Shown here: positions 26,901-38,807 of the stretch, in pieces
Layout of the letters: the number at the start of each line of letters is the position of its first letter
Numbering within the stretch: position 1 is the stretch's first letter
Origin: Zea mays
Lineage: Eukaryota; Streptophyta; Magnoliopsida; Poales; Poaceae
Assembly: GCF_902167145.1 (NCBI RefSeq)
Contig: NC_050096.1
Span: 295,132,200 to 295,196,199 of the forward strand
Length of the DNA: 64,000 nt
Reading direction: 5' to 3'
Notes under the pieces: generated by a model
The model's input: the letters and a program-made list of their open reading frames with translations, nothing else
Database searches by the model: none
Told to the model about the DNA's origin: nothing
Position numbers and translations under genes: made by a program

Positions 26901-28229
26901 GAGGAACTGAAGGTCTAATATCTATTGCATGAGTATTGAGCACTGAAACATAAGATCATTTGAGCCAAGCTTCAAAACCAGTTTGAAATGCAGCAAATGA
27001 TGCTGTGGATGATTACCTCCCATGGGTTTAAGAGGGCCTGCATGTGGAACATCCACACTTGGCAAGGATGAACCAGCTGGAGAATTATCTGGAGGTGCTG
27101 CACCAGAAGCCTGTGGATAAAATGGTATCAGAAATATTCGATATAATTATATAAATGAAAATACAGAAAGAGTGCTAGGAGAAAAATGAAACCATGCATA
27201 TTGGGCTCCCACTCATATTACTGTAGTACTTGATGCTTGGCAAAAAAAAAAAATCACTCGATTACAGACATTGAGGAAAGGCAACTCGATGCTTGAACTA
27301 TGAAGTTTTGATAAACATATCAAATATCTACAATATTCTGATATACCAGGCTCCGACAGTTCCTAAGAGTATATACCAAACAAGCTAATTCACTTATCAC
27401 AGAAAAAAACATATAGGAGACAAATCAAGGTGATATTGATACTACTCACATCCTCAAATAGCGGATAATCGCATAAGAATCGCTACACAGAGAAGTCGCA
27501 ATTAACCACCCACACGTGAAATGACAGGAATCATGAACTTACAACAAAATATAGGATCTCTGCAATAACCTAAACCTAATGCCATAAACACACGAAGTCT
27601 CCACGAATTCCACGCATCCCTAGTCCTAAAAGCACATGATCACTAGCACCGACATCTAATTGCTATGATGTACTGTGCTGAACTGATGGCTGTTTCGTCT
27701 TCTCTAGAAATCTTAACTATGCGGTTGTGGAGCAGCAAGCGCAGCATCATGTATGTCACAGTCTCACAGACTGACCACGTAAGAACGCAAACAAGCTACT
27801 ATAAGCCTTGACCATTCGAAAACCAAACAGCATTGCAGGTGAGCTGCAGCTAAAGGCAAGTGGACATACCCTCCACAAGGCAACGGCAGCGAGGTCCTTC
27901 TCCAGCTTCTGCTTGAGCATCGCGTTGTACTCCACGGGGTCAACAACCGAGCTCGAGGCAGCCGCCGCCGCCGCGGTCCCCGGTGTCTTCCTCTCCGCAG
28001 CCTCAACTCCAGCTCCAACGCTGCCCCTACTGACGCCGGCTACGGGAACCGGGCTGTCGAGCACGGCCTCCTCCAGGAACTTCTGGAAGTACCATTCCGA
28101 CGGGCACCGGTTCATCAGCCCCGCCGCCTCCCCCGCTGGTGCAGCAACAGCGCCGGCGGCCGCCGATTGAGGGTGCGGCGGAACCCAGTAGGGGTTGGGG
28201 ATCTCCTCCACGGAGAAGACGCGCTCCAT
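23944..28229 (-). CDS. OHP1/OHP2: bZIP transcription factor, Opaque2-heterodimerizing protein
   Basis: Six exons (transcript order): 28229-27870, 27110-27017, 26543-26345, 24805-24730, 24620-24495 and 24306-23944. All have GT/AG ends and consistent phase, giving 405 residues. Start ATG 28229-28227 is the first ATG of a pyrimidine-rich leader, and the stop is TAG 23946-23944. Features: N-terminal [10 protein letters not shown]; the conserved block [20 protein letters not shown]; an acidic region [15 protein letters not shown]; the basic region [15 protein letters not shown] split across exons 3/4; a leucine zipper with heptads ([16 protein letters not shown]) in exon 5; and the C-terminal [20 protein letters not shown] proteins are nuclear group C/S bZIPs that dimerise with Opaque2 and act on zein promoters in endosperm. 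From memory it matches one of the maize OHP paralogs almost exactly, but I cannot say which. No disabling lesion is seen. Confidence 0.92.
24969..26279. mobile_element. Mutator-like (MULE) non-autonomous element in OHP intron 3
   Basis: The two ends are long, diverged inverted repeats: about 24975-25110 (ACTTGTCAAGG, AGGTCCACAAACTTTAAAA, ACTAAACTTGTTAAGTGGTG) and about 26138-26275 carry the same words in reverse. A 9-bp direct repeat CAATATACA at 24960-24968 and 26280-26288 fits a Mutator-type target duplication. The interior includes a GC-rich segment at 25190-25400 and a nested MITE. It occupies most of the intron between exons 3 and 4 without touching splice sites. Confidence 0.7.
25415..26085. 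mobile_element. MITE-like element nested in the intronic MULE
   Basis: The left side reads AACCATATTTGGTTTGGCTTTTGG. The right side contains CCAGAAGCCACAGCTCAACC followed by AAACATGGCC, its approximate inverse. It contains a poly-purine GAGAGAGGGAGAGAG run at about 25698-25730. Exact ends and target duplication are unclear. Confidence 0.45.
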
Positions 28230-28440
28230 GCCGGATCGAGACGGATCGCGACACTGTTGGGGAGAAGTCTCCGGTGGGCTAGGTGTCGGAGATTTCGAGG
28301 ATTTGATCTGAAATTTGGGAGAAATTTCTCTGGCCGCACTTGGTTTGGTGGAAGAGAAGAGAAAAAATGGAAGGGAAGAGAGGAAGAAGAGAAGATGAGG
28401 TGTGCACGGTGGCTGCAATAAATAATAATAAAGTCGGCAC
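28230..28440 (-). promoter_or_regulatory. OHP 5' leader and putative core promoter
   Basis: On the minus strand a TATTATTTATT box (about 28419-28432) precedes a CTCTTCTTCCTC pyrimidine-rich leader that runs to the ATG at 28229. I see no upstream ATG in this leader, in contrast to the uORFs known in Opaque2 itself. The transcription start is inferred only. Confidence 0.45.
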
Positions 28441-29029
28441 GGACGGCTTTCACGGCTCTACGCGGACGCCAGTATTTTCTGAGGATTAAATTTATCTGAA
28501 GAATCAGCCATGGTTTATATAAATAGTTTTGTAATTAACTTATCTTTAATCCTCTTAATCGGTATTTTAAATCTGAACAAAATTTTAATCCAGGGCCAAA
28601 GATAAAAAAACATGGGTTTTGTTTGTCCTTTTATTTAGACGTGAATTTTCCCCTTTATATACACGCCTCGTTTTCCATGGTCACGAAAGGTGCCTCTTTA
28701 TCTATACACACATAATCGATGCCACGTTGAGGGTTGATTCTAGGTATCACGGACAAAGTGACATTTTTATAATAAATATGTTAAGGGAGATAAATTTTAG
28801 AAGATTTTTTATAAATTTAATTAAACTTAAAAGTTTAACTTATTATGAGATACATAATTATTTTAGGACGGATGAAGTATACAATTTTTTGTTCCCCTAA
28901 CACTTCCAGGTTTAGGAGACCCTATTATCAAGATCTCTAGGTTCACCAATTCTGATAGACCATTCTTCTTAACAGAACACCAAGCCCGAAAAAGGCACTA
29001 CTTACTCAACTCGAACGGTAGGAGACTTA
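28441..29029. other. AT-rich intergenic flank
   Basis: No gene or clear element seen. The sequence is AT-rich upstream DNA of the OHP gene, up to the nested-transposon block. Confidence 0.45.
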
Positions 29030-29268
29030 TACCCTGTTTAGGGATGGCAGCGGGTCGGGTTGTATTCGGGTCTGATAATACCCGACCCGATATCATACCC
29101 GACCCTTATACAAATATCCATACCCACCAAGTCAATCGGGTAAAAAATTGGACCCGTACCCGTACCCACCGGGTATCCGTCGGGTATCGGGTATCCTGTG
29201 GATATGGTACTGCAAAATATAAATCTGCATGCAAATTGATGAACAACACAGTTTATGACAGATGTGAG

Positions 29269-30604
29269 TGATAGTCGCCTAGAGGGGGGGTGAATAGGGC
29301 GAAACTGAAATTTACAAAAATAATCACAACTACAAGCCGGGGTTAGCGTTAGTAATAATAAATGAGTCCGCAAGAGAGGGCGCAAAACAAATCGCAAGCA
29401 AATAAGGAGAGTGACACGTGGATTTGTTTTACCGAGGTTCGGTTCTTGCAAACCTACTCCCCGTTGAGGAGGCCACAAAGGTCGGGTCTCTTTCAACCCT
29501 TCCCTCTCTCAAACGGTCCCTCAGACCGAGTGAGCTTTCCTTCTTCTCAATCAACCGGGAACAAAACTTCCCCGCAAGGGCCACCACACAATTGGTGCCT
29601 CTTGCCTCGGTTACAATTGAGTGTTGATCACAAGAGCACAAGAGAAAGAAAGAATGCGATCCAAGCGCAAGAGCTCAAAAGAACACGGCAAATCACTCTC
29701 TCTAGTCACTAGGGTTTTGTGTGGAATTGGAGAGGATTTGATCTCTTTGAATGTGTCTAGAATTGAATGCCTAGCTCTTGTAAGTGGTTGAGAAGTGGGA
29801 AAACTTGGATTACAATGAATGTGGGGTGGTTGGGGTATTTATAGCCCCAACCACCAAATGTGGCCGTTGGGGAGCCAGTCTGCTCGATGGCGCACCGGAC
29901 AGTCCGGTGCACACCGGACATGTCCGGTGCCCCTGCCACGTCATCAGTGCCGTTGGAATCTGACCGTTGGAGTTCTGACTTGTGGGCCACCCTTGATGTC
30001 CGGTGGCGCACCGGACAGCTCCTGTTCATTGTCCGGTGCGCCAGTATGGGCAAACCTGACGTCTGCGCGCGCTGCGGCGCATTTAATGCCTCTGCAGGTA
30101 GCCGTTGGCGCGGGATAGCCGTTGCGCTGGAGTCACACCGGACAGTCCGGTGCACACCGGACATGTCCGGTGAATTATAGCGGACGAGCCGTTGGCTTTT
30201 CCCGAAGCTGAAGAGTTCCTGAGGCCGCTTCTCCATGGCGCACCGGACACTGTCCGGTGTACACCGGACAGTCCGGTGAATTATAGTGCGAGAGCCCCTG
30301 GAAATTCCCGAAGGTGGCGAGTTCGAGCTGGAGTCCCCTGGTGCACCGGACACTGTCCGGTGGTGCACCGGACACTGTCCGGTGGCACACCGGACAGTCC
30401 GGTGCGCCCAGACCAGAGGGCCTTCGGTTGGCTCTTTGCCCTTTTGTTGAACCCAACACTTGGTCATTTTATTGGCTATGTTGTGAACCTTTGACACCTG
30501 TATAACTTATACACTAGAACAAACTAGTTAGTCCAAAGATTTGTGTTGGGCAATTCAACCACCAAAATTATATAGGAACTAGGTGTAAGCCTAATTCCCT
30601 TTCA
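29269..30604 (-). repeat. 3' LTR of young Copia element
   Basis: In element sense it starts TGAAAGGGAATTAGG and ends GCGACTATCA. The U3 contains nine CACCGGAC/GTCCGGTG palindromes (29893-30400) upstream (minus sense) of a TATAAATA box at 29836-29843. Confidence 0.93.
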
Positions 30605-31484
30605 ATCTCCCCCTTTTTGGTGATTGATGCCAACACAAACCAAAGCAAATATAGAAGTGCATAATTGAACTAGTTTGCATAAAATAAGTGCAAAGGTTGC
30701 TTGGAATTTAGCCAATATAACTACTTACAAGATATGCAAGGAATGTTTCTTTCTTATATAACATTTTGGACCACGTTTGCACCACATGTTTTGTTTTTGC
30801 AAATTCTTTTTGTAAATCCATTTCAAAGATCTTTTGCAAATAGTCAAAGGTACATGAATAAGAGTTTGCAAAGCATTTTCAAGATTTGAAATTTCCTCCC
30901 CCTGTTTCAAATGCTTTTCCTTTGACTAAACAAAACTCTCCCTAAAAGAGATCCACCTCTTAGTGTTCAAGAGGGTTTTGATATACCATTTTTGAAATAC
31001 TACTTTCTCCCCCTTTTGAACACAATAGGATACCAAATGATAAAGACTTTTGGAAAGCACTAAGTTTTTGAATTTGGTGGTGGTGGTGCGGTCCTTTTGC
31101 TTTGGGCTCATTTCTCCCCCTTTTTGGCATAAATCGCCAAAAACGGAGTCAATAGAGCCCTCGAAGTGCAATCTTCCTCTTTGGTCATAAATAAATGAGT
31201 TAAGATTATACCAAAGACGAAGTCCTGTTGCGTTTGAGCTTTTACTCTCTCCCCCAAGGATGAAGTCCTTTTCCTTGATGCTCATTTCTCCCCCAAAGAA
31301 GAGAGAGTTGCTCGGAGTGATGGCGAAGCATGAGTTACGGAGTGGAAGCCTTTGTCTTCGCCGAATACTCCAATTCCCTTTCAATATACCTATGACTTGG
31401 TTTGAAATCGACTTGAAAACACATTAGTCATAGCATATAAAGGAGATATGATCAAAGGTATTCAAATGAGCTATGTGTGCAAGC
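30605..31484 (-). other. Copia noncoding region with repeated polypurine tracts
   Basis: There is no ORF between the pol stop and the 3' LTR. On the minus strand the PPT AAAAAGGGGGAGAT abuts the LTR (30605-30618). Similar GGGGGAG runs recur near 30897, 31008, 31112, 31248 and 31290. Some carry the same CGATTTATGCCAAAAAGGGG context. Confidence 0.75.
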
Positions 31485-34400
31485 TTAGCAAAAGAAATTT
31501 CTAGAATCAAGAATATTGAGCTCATGCCTAAGTCTGGTAAAAGATTGTTCATCAAGTGGCTTGGTAAAGATATCGGCTAATTGATCTTTAGTATTAATGT
31601 AAGAAATCTCGATATCCCCCTTTTGTTGGTGATCCCTAAGAAAATGATATCGAATGGCTATGTGCTTAGTGCGGCTATGCTCGACGGGATTGTCGGCCAT
31701 TTTGATTGCACTCTCATTATCACATAGCAAAGGGACTTTGGTTAATTTGTAACCGTAGTCCCGCAGGGTTTGCCTCATCCAAAGCAATTGCGCGCAACAA
31801 TGTCCTGCGGCAATGTACTCGGCTTCGGCGGTGGAAAGAGCGACCGAATTTTGCTTCTTTGAAGCCCAAGACACCAAGGATCTTCCCAAGAACTGGCAAG
31901 TCCCCGATGTGCTCTTCCTATTGATTTTGCACCCCGCCCAGTCGGCATCCGAATAACCAATTAAATCAAATGTGGATCCCCTAGGGTACCAAAGCCCAAA
32001 CTTAGGAGTATAAGCCAAATATCTCAAGATTCTTTTTACGGCCGTAAGGTGTGATTCCTTAGGGTCGGATTGGAATCTTGCACACATGCAAACGGAAAGC
32101 ATAATGTCCGGTCGAGATGCACATAAATAAAGCAATGAACCAATCATCGACCGGTATACCTTTTGATCCACGGACTTACCTCCCGTGTCGAGGTCGAGAT
32201 GCCCATTAGTTCCCATGGGTGTCTTGATGGGTTTGGCATCCTTCATCCCAAACTTAGCAAGAATGTCTTGAGTGTACTTCGTTTGGCTAATGAAGGTGCC
32301 CTCTCGGAGTTGCTTGACTTGGAATCCTAGAAAATACTTCAACTCCCCCATCATCGACATCTCGAATTTCTGTGTCATGATCCTACTAAACTCTTCACAT
32401 GTAGACTCGTTAGTAGACCCAAATATAATATCATCAACATAAATTTGGCATACAAACAAGTCATTTTCAAGAGTTTTAGTAAAGAGCGTAGGATCGGCCT
32501 TGCCAACTTTGAAGCCATTAGCAATAAGGAAATCTCTTAGGCATTCATACCATGCTCTTGGGGCTTGCTTGAGCCCATAAAGCGCCTTAGAGAGCCTATA
32601 GACATGGTTAGGGTACTCACTGTCTTCAAAGCCGGGAGGTTGCTCAACATAGACCTCTTCCTTGATTGGTCCGTTGAGGAAGGCACTTTTCACGTCCATT
32701 TGATAGAGCTTAAAGCCATGGTAAGTAGCATAGGCCAATAATATGCGAATTGACTCAAGCCTAGCTACGGGTGCATAGGTTTCATCGAAATCCAAACCTT
32801 CGACTTGTGAATACCCTTTGGCCACGAGTCGAGCTTTGTTCCTTGTCACCACACCATGTTCATCTTGCTTGTTGCGGAAGACCCATTTGGTTCCTACAAC
32901 ATTTTGGTTAGGACGTGGAACTAAATGCCATACCTCGTTCCTCGTGAAATTGTTGAGCTCTTCTTGCATTGCCACTACCCAATCCGAATCTTGGAGAGCT
33001 TCCTCTACCCTGTGTGGCTCAATAGAGGAAACAAAAGAGTAATGTTCACAAAAATGAGCAACCCGAGATCGTGTAGTTACCCCCTTATGAATGTCGCCGA
33101 GGATGGTGTCGACGGGGTGATCTCGTTGGATTGCTTGGTGGACTCTTGGGTGTGGCGGTCTTGGTTCTTCCTCATCCTCCTTTTCTTGATCATTTGTATC
33201 TCCCCCTTGATCATTGCTCTTATCTTGAGGTGGCTTGACTTCTTGATTTTGCTCTTCATCATTTTGAGCCTCATCTTCATTTTGAGTTGGTGGAGATGCT
33301 TGCATGGAGGAGGATGGTTGATCTTGTGTACTTGGAGGCTCTTCGGATTCCTTAGGACACACATCCCCGATGGACATGTTCCTTAGCGCGATACATGGAG
33401 CCTGTTCTTCACCTATCTCATCAAGATCAACTTGCTCCACTTGAGAGCCGTTAGTTTCATCAAACACAACGTCACAGGAGACTTCAACTAGTCCAGTGGA
33501 CTTGTTAAAGACCCTATATGCCCTTGTGTTTGAGTCATAACCAAGTAAAAAGCCTTCTACAGTTTTAGGAGCAAATTTTGATTTTCTACCTCTTTTAATA
33601 AGAATGAAGCATTTGCTACCAAAAACTCTAAAATATGAAATATTGGGCTTTTTACCGGTTAGGAGTTCATATGATGTCTTCTTGAGGATTCGGTGAAGAT
33701 ATAACCGGTTGATGGCGTAGCAGGCGGTGTTGACCGCTTCGGCCCAAAACCGGTCCGGCGTCTTGTACTCATCAAGCATGGTTCTTGCCATGTCCAAAAG
33801 AGTTCGATTCTTCCTCTCCACTACACCATTTTGTTGTGGCGTGTAGGGAGAAGAGAACTCATGCTTGATGCCCTCCTCCTCAAGGAAGCTCTCAATTTGA
33901 GAGTTCTTGAACTCCGTTCCATTGTCGCTTCTTATTTTCTTGATCCTTAAGCCGAACTCATTTTGAGCCCGTCTCAAGAATCCTTTTAAAGTCTCTTGGG
34001 TTTGAGATTTTTCCTGTAAAAAGAATACCCAAGTGAAGCGAGAATAATCATCCACAATAACTAGACAGTACTTACTCCCGCCGATGCTTATGTAAGCGAT
34101 CGGGCCGAATAGATCCATGTGTAGGAGCTCCAGTGGCCTGTCAGTCGTCATTATGTTCTTGTGTGGATGATGAGTGCCAACTTGCTTCCCTGCTTGGCAT
34201 GCGCTACAAATCCTGTCTTTCTCAAAATGAACATTGGTTAGTCCTAAAATGTGCTCTCCCTTTAGAAGCTTATGAAGATTCTTCATCCCAACATGGGCTA
34301 GTCGGCGGTGCCAGAGCCAACCCATGTTAGTCTTAGCAATTAAACATGTGTCGAGCTCAGCTCTATCAAAATCTACTAAGTATAGCTGACCCTCCAACAC

Positions 34401-34729
34401 ACCCTTAAATGCTATTGAATCATCACTTCTTCTAAAGACAGTGACACCTATATCAGTAAAAAGACAGTTGTAGCCCATTTGACATAATTGAGAAACAGAA
34501 AGCAAGTTGTAATCTAATGAATCAACAAGAAAAACATTGGAAATGGAATGGTCAGGTGAAATAGCAATTTTACCCAAACCTTTGACCAACCCTTGATTTC
34601 CATCCCCAAATGTGATAGCTCGTTGGGGGTCTTTGTTTTTCTCATATGAGGAGAACATCTTTTTCTCCCCGGTCATGTGGTTTGTGCACCCGCTGTCGAG
34701 TATCCAACTTGTGCCCCCGGATGCATAAA
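31485..34729 (-). CDS. Copia pol polyprotein (protease, integrase, RT, RNase H), intact
   Basis: The frame opens just after a TAG at about 34730 and runs uninterrupted to 31485. The protease active-site block (ILDSGCTNH) lies directly before the first ATG at 34676, so initiation there would lose it. Counting from that ATG (1063 residues): zinc-binding H123/H127/C157/C160; integrase catalytic residues D188, D251 and E287; RT with the [11 protein letters not shown] block (D661) and YVDD (748-749); RNase H D910, STAEAEY (about 949) and D986; the end is [11 protein letters not shown]. All catalytic residues are present. Pol is in a different frame from gag, with a TTTTGTAG acceptor-like motif at the frame start. 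It performs reverse transcription and integration in cytoplasmic virus-like particles and the nucleus. Confidence 0.95.
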
Positions 34730-34743
34730 CCTACAAAACAAGC

Positions 34744-37426
34744 TTAGTTCTTTGTTTTAGGTACCCAAACGGTTTTGGGTCCTTTAGCATTAGATACAAG
34801 AACTTTGGGTACCCAAACACAAGTCTTGGAGCCCTTGTGTTTGCCCCCAACAATTTTGGCAACTACCTTGCCAGATTTGCTAGTCAACACATAAGATGCA
34901 TCAAAAGTTTTAAATGAAATGGCATGATCATTTGATGCATTAATAGTTTTCTTTCTAGGCAACTTGGCATGGGTTGGTTGCCTAGATCTAGATGTCTCAC
35001 CCTTATACATAAAAGCATAATTAGGGCCAGAGTGAGACTTCCTAGAATGAATTTTCTTAATCTTATTCTCAGGATACCCGGCAGGGTACAAAATGTAACC
35101 CTCGTTATCCTGAGGCATGGGAGCCTTGCCCTTAACAAAGTTAGACAAGTTCTTAGGAGGGGCATTAATTTTGACATTGTCTCCCCTTTGAAAGCCAATG
35201 CCGTCCTTAATGCCCGGGCGTCTCCCATTATAGAGCATGCTTCTAGCAAATTTAAATTTTTCATTTTCTAAGTCATGCTCTCTAATTTTAGCATTAAGTT
35301 GTGCTATGTGATCATTTTGTTTTTTAATTAAGGCAAGGTGATCATGGATAGCATCAACATTAATATCTCTACATCTAGTGCAAATGGACACATGCTCAAT
35401 AGTAGATGTAGAGGGTTTGCAAGACTTTAATTCAATAACCTTAGCATGCAACAAATCATTCTTAGTTCTAAGGTCAGAAATAGTAGTATTGCAAATATCA
35501 AAATCCTTAGCCTTAGCAATTAATTTCTCATTCTCATTTCTAAGGCTAGCGATGGAAGCATTCAATTCATCAATCCTAGCGAGCAAATCAACATCATCAT
35601 TTCTAGGATCAATGCAAACATGAGAATCAACCTTAGCCAACAAATTAGCATTTTCATTTCTAAGGTTGTCTAAAATCTCATGGCAAGTGCTTAGCTCACT
35701 AGATAATTTTTCACATTTTTCTCTTTCTAGAGCATAAGCATTTTTAACCTTAACATGTTTCTTGTTTTCCTTGATTAGGAAATCCTCTTGGGAGTCCAAG
35801 AGATCATCCTTTTCATGGATAGCACTAATTAGCTCATTTAATTTTTCCTTTTGTTCCATGTTAAGGTTGGCAAAAAGAATACGCAAGTTATCCTCCTCAT
35901 TTTTATCATCCTCATCACTAGATGTTTCATATTTAGTGGAGGGACTTTGATTTTACCTTCTTTTTGCCGTCCTTGGCCATAAGGCACTTGTGGCCGACGT
36001 TTGGGAAGAGGAGGCCTTTGGTGACGGCGATGTTGGCGGCGTCCTCGTCGTCGGAGGAGTCGCTTGAGCTTTCGTCGGAGTCCCACTCCCGACAAACATG
36101 GGCATCGCCGCCCTTCTTCTTGTAGTACTTCTTCTTCTCCTTCCTCTTGCCCTTCTTGTCGTTGTCCCTGTCACTGTCACTTGATAATGGACATTTAGCA
36201 ATAAAGTGACCGGGCTTACCACACTTGTAGCAAACCTTCTTGGAACGGGATTTGTAGTCCTTCCCCTTCCGTTGCTTGAGGATTTGCCGGAAGCTTTTGA
36301 TGATTAGGGCCATCTCCTCGTTGTCGAGCTTGGAGGCGTCAATTGGTTGTCTACTTGGTGTAGACTCCTCTTCCGTTGCCTTGAAGGCCACGGGTTGCGC
36401 CTCGGATGTGGAAGGCTCATCAAGCTCGTTGATCTTCTTGGAGCCCTTAATCATGCATTCAAAACTAACAAAATTCCCGATGACTTCCTCGGGGGTCATT
36501 TGTGTATATCTAGGATTGCCACGAATTAATTGTACTTGAGTAGGGTTAAGGAAAATAAGGGCTCTCAGAATAACCTTAACCACTTCGTGGTCATCCCATT
36601 TTGTGCTCCCGAGGTTGCGCACTTGGTTCACCAAGGTCTTGAGCCGGTTGTACATGTCTTGTGGCTCCTCCCCTTGGCGAAGACGGAAGCGACCGAGCTC
36701 CCCCTCGATCGTTTCCCGCTTGGTGATCTTGGTGAGTTCATCACCCTCATGCGCCGTCTTGAGTAGGTCCCAAATCTCCTTGGCGTTCTTCAACCCTTGT
36801 ACTTTGTTGTATTCCTCCTTGCTTAAAGAGGCAAGGAGAATGGTTGTGGCTTGAGAGTTGAAGTGCTCGATTTGGGTCACTTCGTCCGTGTCGTAGTCCT
36901 CATCCCCTACGGATGGTACCTGTACACCATACTCAACAACATCCCATAATCTTTTGTGGAGAGAGGTTAGATGAAATCGCATCAAATTACTCCACATAGC
37001 ATAATCTTCACCATTAAAAGTTGGTGGTTTGCCTAATGGGACGGAAAGTAAAGGTGTATGTTTAGGAATGCGAGGGTAGCGTAGGGGGATCTTACTATAC
37101 TTCTTACGCTCTTGGCGTTTAGAAGTGACGGACGCCGCGTCGGAGCCGGAGGTGGAGGTCGATGAAGTGTCAGTCTCGTAGAAGACCACCTTCCTCATCC
37201 TTTTGTGCTTGTCCCCACTCCGATGCGGCTTGTGAGAAGATTTTTCCTTCTTCTCCTTATGGTGAGAAGAGGAAGATCTTTTCTCCTTCCGCTTGGAGGA
37301 TTTCTTTTTCTTCTCTCTTCTCTTGGTGCGGGACTCTTCCGATGAAGATGAAGTGCTCCCTTGGCTTGTAGTGGGCTTGTCGTCGCCGGTCTCCATCTCC
37401 TTCTTGGCGTGATCTCCCGACATCAC
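34744..37426 (-). pseudogene. Copia gag with a single frameshift
   Basis: Two frames together equal the single 879-residue gag of the copy at 55836-58475. Part one (37426 to about 35933) holds the basic serine-rich N-terminus, the UBN2/Retrotran_gag-type domain and a CCHC knuckle CYKCGKPGHFIAKC. It then runs into a stop shortly after KKKVKSKS. Part two (to 34744) is the coiled-coil-rich C-terminal half ending VWVPKTKN. The break is at about 35935-35960, where the two copies differ in a short A/T-rich lysine tract, so a one-base change is the likely cause. Gag forms the particle. As written this copy makes only the N-terminal 497 residues. Confidence 0.88.
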
Positions 37427-37446
37427 TTCGAGCGGTTAGGCTCTAA

Positions 37447-37471
37447 TGAAGCACCGGGCTCCGATACCAAT
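37447..37471 (-). promoter_or_regulatory. primer binding site of young Copia element
   Basis: Directly after the 5' LTR (minus sense) the sequence reads ATTGGTATCGGAGCCCGGTG. TGGTATC-GAGC matches the 3' end of initiator methionine tRNA with one change. Confidence 0.85.
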
Positions 37472-38807
37472 TGATAGTCGCCTAGAGGGGGGGTGAATAG
37501 GGCGAAACTGAAATTTACAAAAATAATCACAACTACAAGCCGGGGTTAGCGTTAGTAATAATAAATGAGTCCGCAAGAGAGGGCGCAAAACAAATCGCAA
37601 GCAAATAAGGAGAGTGACACGTGGATTTGTTTTACCGAGGTTCGGTTCTTGCAAACCTACTCCCCGTTGAGGAGGCCACAAAGGCCGGGTCTCTTTCAAC
37701 CCTTCCCTCTCTCAAACGGTCCCTCGGACCGAGTGAGCTTTCCTTCTTCTCAATCAACCGGGAACAAAACTTCCCCGCAAGGGCCACCACACAATTGGTG
37801 CCTCTTGCCTCGGTTACAATTGAGTGTTGATCACAAGAGCACAAGAGAAAGAAAGAATGCGATCCAAGCGCAAGAGCTCAAAAGAACACGGCAAATCACT
37901 CTCTCTAGTCACTAGGGTTTTGTGTGGAATTGGAGAGGATTTGATCTCTTTGAATGTGTCTAGAATTGAATGCCTAGCTCTTGTAAGTGGTTGAGAAGTG
38001 GGAAAACTTGGATTACAATGAATGTGGGGTGGTTGGGGTATTTATAGCCCCAACCACCAAATGTGGCCGTTGGGGAGCCAGTCTGCTCGATGGCGCACCG
38101 GACAGTCCGGTGCACACCGGACATGTCCGGTGCCCCTGCCACGTCATCAGTGCCGTTGGAATCTGACCGTTGGAGTTCTGACTTGTGGGCCACCCTTGAT
38201 GTCCGGTGGCGCACCGGACAGCTCCTGTTCATTGTCCGGTGCGCCAGTATGGGCAAACCTGACGTCTGCGCGCGCTGCGGCGCATTTAATGCCTCTGCAG
38301 GTAGCCGTTGGCGCGGGATAGCCGTTGCGCTGGAGTCACACCGGACAGTCCGGTGCACACCGGACATGTCCGGTGAATTATAGCGGACGAGCCGTTGGCT
38401 TTTCCCGAAGCTGAAGAGTTCCTGAGGCCGCTTCTCCATGGCGCACCGGACACTGTCCGGTGTACACCGGACAGTCCGGTGAATTATAGTGCGAGAGCCC
38501 CTGGAAATTCCCGAAGGTGGCGAGTTCGAGCTGGAGTCCCCTGGTGCACCGGACACTGTCCGGTGGTGCACCGGACACTGTCCGGTGGCACACCGGACAG
38601 TCCGGTGCGCCCAGACCAGAGGGCCTTCGGTTGGCTCTTTGCCCTTTTGTTGAACCCAACACTTGGTCATTTTATTGGCTATGTTGTGAACCTTTGACAC
38701 CTGTATAACTTATACACTAGAACAAACTAGTTAGTCCAAAGATTTGTGTTGGGCAATTCAACCACCAAAATTATATAGGAACTAGGTGTAAGCCTAATTC
38801 CCTTTCA
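37472..38807 (-). repeat. 5' LTR of young Copia element
   Basis: Copy of 29269-30604. TATAAATA box on the minus strand at 38039-38046 with the palindrome cluster upstream (38096-38610). Confidence 0.93.

Larger units (their letters stand above)
29269..38807 (-). mobile_element. complete Ty1/Copia (Opie/Ji-like) retrotransposon, 9.5 kb
   Basis: It has two 1336-bp LTRs (29269-30604 and 37472-38807) and a 5-bp target duplication GTGAG at 29264-29268 and 38808-38812. A primer binding site follows the 5' LTR and a polypurine tract precedes the 3' LTR (minus-strand sense). The LTRs differ by only about two substitutions that I could find (near 29482 and 29524), so it is young. At the commonly used grass rate this means below roughly 0.1 million years (inference). 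Pol is intact; gag has a frameshift. Confidence 0.95.

Noticed and set aside
27756..28418. 220-codon OHP N-terminal frame extended upstream of ATG 28229 and past the exon 1 donor
   Set aside because: The extension upstream is leader sequence without an ATG. The extension downstream reads through a GTATGT donor at 27869-27864, and the exon 2 frame continues the conserved protein instead.
29757..30497. 246-codon minus-strand frame and overlapping plus-strand frames in the Copia LTR (also at 37960-38700)
   Set aside because: They exist because CACCGGAC/GTCCGGTG palindromes read open on both strands (HRTVRC/PDSVRC repeats). They lie in U3 and are identical in both LTRs; no coding logic.
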